Part shown: one piece after another, positions 15,133 to 15,403 of the stretch | Numbering within the stretch: position 1 is the first letter of the stretch | How the letters are laid out: each line of letters starts with the position of its first letter | Assembly: GCA_027579435.1 (NCBI GenBank) | Contig: JANBPK010001031.1 | Location: 1 to 15,403, forward strand | DNA from: Candolleomyces eurysporus | Taxonomy: Eukaryota > Basidiomycota > Agaricomycetes > Agaricales > Psathyrellaceae | Length of the DNA stretch: 15,403 nt | Direction of reading: 5' to 3' | Program-made: the position numbers and the translations under genes | The notes under the pieces: model-generated | What the model was told of the DNA's origin: nothing | The model's database searches: none | The model's input: the letters and a program-made list of their open reading frames with translations, nothing else

Positions 15133-15402
15133 TCAAATCCTCGAGTTCCGAAAATTTCGACCTTCTTGATCCCACAACTCCTTCTGAATGTGCGGAGGCG
15201 GTTTTCCCTTTGGAAAGGTAGGAATAGTAATCCTCCTTCCGGTATTAGGATCCTTCAGAGTCAAATTCTGTTCTCCCGAAGTGTGATTCGAGACTTCACT
15301 ACTCATTGCAACGTCAAAGGGTCGTCCCAGAAGCACACTATAGGCTGGTCTTCGAATTATGTGAAGCTGTATATATGCGATTACACCTCCGAAGTCAAAC
15401 TC
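15133..15402 (-). CDS. C-terminal end of the retrotransposon aspartic protease (5' partial)
   Basis: The frame is open from the right edge to TGA at 15135-15133, 89 codons. It contains Val-Leu-Leu-Gly-Arg-Pro-Phe, the conserved C-terminal block of retropepsin-type proteases in fungal Ty3/gypsy elements, followed by the usual Asp-Pro-Asn-Thr-Gly-Arg and Ile-Pro-Thr strings. The catalytic Asp-Ser/Thr-Gly would be upstream, outside the window. The GTG at 15336 is an internal Val codon, not a start. The frame differs from that of pol, and a candidate -1 slip site lies at 15157-15151, shortly before the stop. The protease would process the Gag-Pol polyprotein. Confidence 0.8.
   Translation of the reverse strand, partial: EFDFGGVIAYIQLHIIRRPAYSVLLGRPFDVAMSSEVSNHTSGEQNLTLKDPNTGRRITIPTFPKGKPPPHIQKELWDQEGRNFRNSRI
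15151..15157 (-). promoter_or_regulatory. Candidate -1 frameshift heptamer A AAT TTT at the end of the protease frame
   Basis: Minus-strand codons near the end of the protease frame are CGA AAT TTT CGG, so A_AAT_TTT fits the X_XXY_YYZ slippery rule in the correct register. Slipping back one base enters a frame that stays open with protein-like composition (Glu/Asp/Gly-rich) to TAG at 15013-15011. The same heptamer type, A AAU UUU, is known from retroviral pro-pol shifts. A second shift is still needed to reach pol, between 15086 and 15011, where I see no canonical heptamer. Homopolymer sequencing errors could explain one or both breaks. Confidence 0.4.
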
Positions 15403-15403
15403 G

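Larger units (their letters stand above)
5079..15188. repeat. Dispersed 7-mer palindrome TTCNGAA, about 54 copies
   Basis: By-eye count: about 13 in the LTR, 3 across the 6390-8780 segment (two of these in introns, at 7564 and 8003), 7 in the 8781-9748 intergenic stretch, 9 in or at the end of the second antisense gene (9841, 10061, 10091, 10279, 10338, 10442, 10718, 10972, 11037), about 20 in pol and 2 in the protease end (15146, 15182). A 7-mer with six fixed bases is expected about once per 4.1 kb, so 2-3 here. The centre is A/T in about half and C/G in about half, so it is unconstrained. Near copies such as CTCCGAA and TTCGGAG are also frequent. Only one copy (about 3323) lies left of 4957. 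The count could be off by a few. Confidence 0.85.
4957..15403 (-). mobile_element. Large Ty3/gypsy LTR retrotransposon carrying two antisense genes (5' part outside the window)
   Basis: Read on the minus strand the order is protease end, RT-RNase H-integrase, hairpin plus polypurine tract, a 4.9-kb segment holding two genes in the opposite orientation, a second hairpin plus polypurine tract, then the 3' LTR ending at 4957. The order PR-RT-RH-IN defines Ty3/gypsy. Two facts tie the segments together: the hairpin/polypurine module occurs at both edges of the antisense segment, and TTCNGAA is strongly enriched from inside the LTR to the right end of the window but not to the left of 4957. The intact 1250-codon pol frame suggests a recent insertion. 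Gag, the protease active site, primer-binding site and 5' LTR would lie beyond 15403. Five bases outside the LTR, AAAGG (4952-4956), would be one half of a target duplication. The alternative is nested elements, but the module at 11299 is not followed by an LTR start, which argues against that. Confidence 0.7.

Noticed and set aside
5079..15188. TTCNGAA copies read as heat-shock elements
   Set aside because: Heat-shock units need two bases between TTC and GAA. The dispersed motif has one base. Only the site at 6691-6703 fits the heat-shock spacing.

Overview
The window looks like a repeat-dense stretch of an Agaricomycete (mushroom-forming basidiomycete) genome. The evidence is a Ty3/gypsy pol of the type common in those fungi, short (47-59 nt) GT..AG introns, TATA-driven genes with pyrimidine-rich leaders, and almost no host coding sequence. 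Single Ns sit beside C6 runs, which suggests a short-read assembly with homopolymer uncertainty, so some frame breaks may be artefacts.

Layout. 1-668 holds the 3' part of a plus-strand hypothetical gene. 669-1650 is non-coding and contains a cluster of imperfect repeats (about 860-1290) built around ACAYCGGTGG. 1658-3613 is bounded by a terminal inverted repeat (14 bp perfect, with weaker similarity to about 45 bp). It looks like a non-coding DNA-transposon derivative and is studded with about 20 copies of an interrupted palindrome close to TCNNGCSGCNNGA. 3614-4956 has no gene I can support.

From 4957 to the right edge I see one very large, minus-strand Ty3/gypsy element, cut off by the window. 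Its parts in plus coordinates are a 3' LTR (4957-6389, TGATAT...ATATCA), a polypurine tract with a hairpin (6390-6435), two multi-exon genes on the plus strand (6785-8780 and 9749-11033), a second copy of the polypurine/hairpin module (11299-11340), a long intact pol (11337-15086: RT, RNase H, integrase), and the end of the protease (15133-15402). The two plus-strand genes are antisense to the element. That orientation would let their introns survive retrotransposition, because splice sites on the opposite strand are not removed from the genomic RNA.

The most striking signal is the 7-mer TTCNGAA. By eye I count about 54 copies between 5079 and 15188 and only one in the 4956 bases before the LTR; chance would give about 2-3 in that span. 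The central base is free. Copies lie in the LTR, introns, intergenic DNA and coding DNA of both strands. The enrichment starts with the LTR, which supports LTR, antisense genes and pol being one unit. The 6785-8780 gene encodes a protein with acidic and basic tracts and six cysteines spaced almost like a Zn2Cys6 cluster, a fold that usually binds short inverted repeats as a dimer. My working hypothesis is a retrotransposon that carries an antisense DNA-binding cargo gene and its own dispersed binding sites. This would parallel the plant VANDAL/VANC anti-silencing transposons. The neighbouring TIR element with its own private palindrome would be a second case. The functional part is inference; the motif distribution, gene structures and polymerase motifs are read from the sequence.
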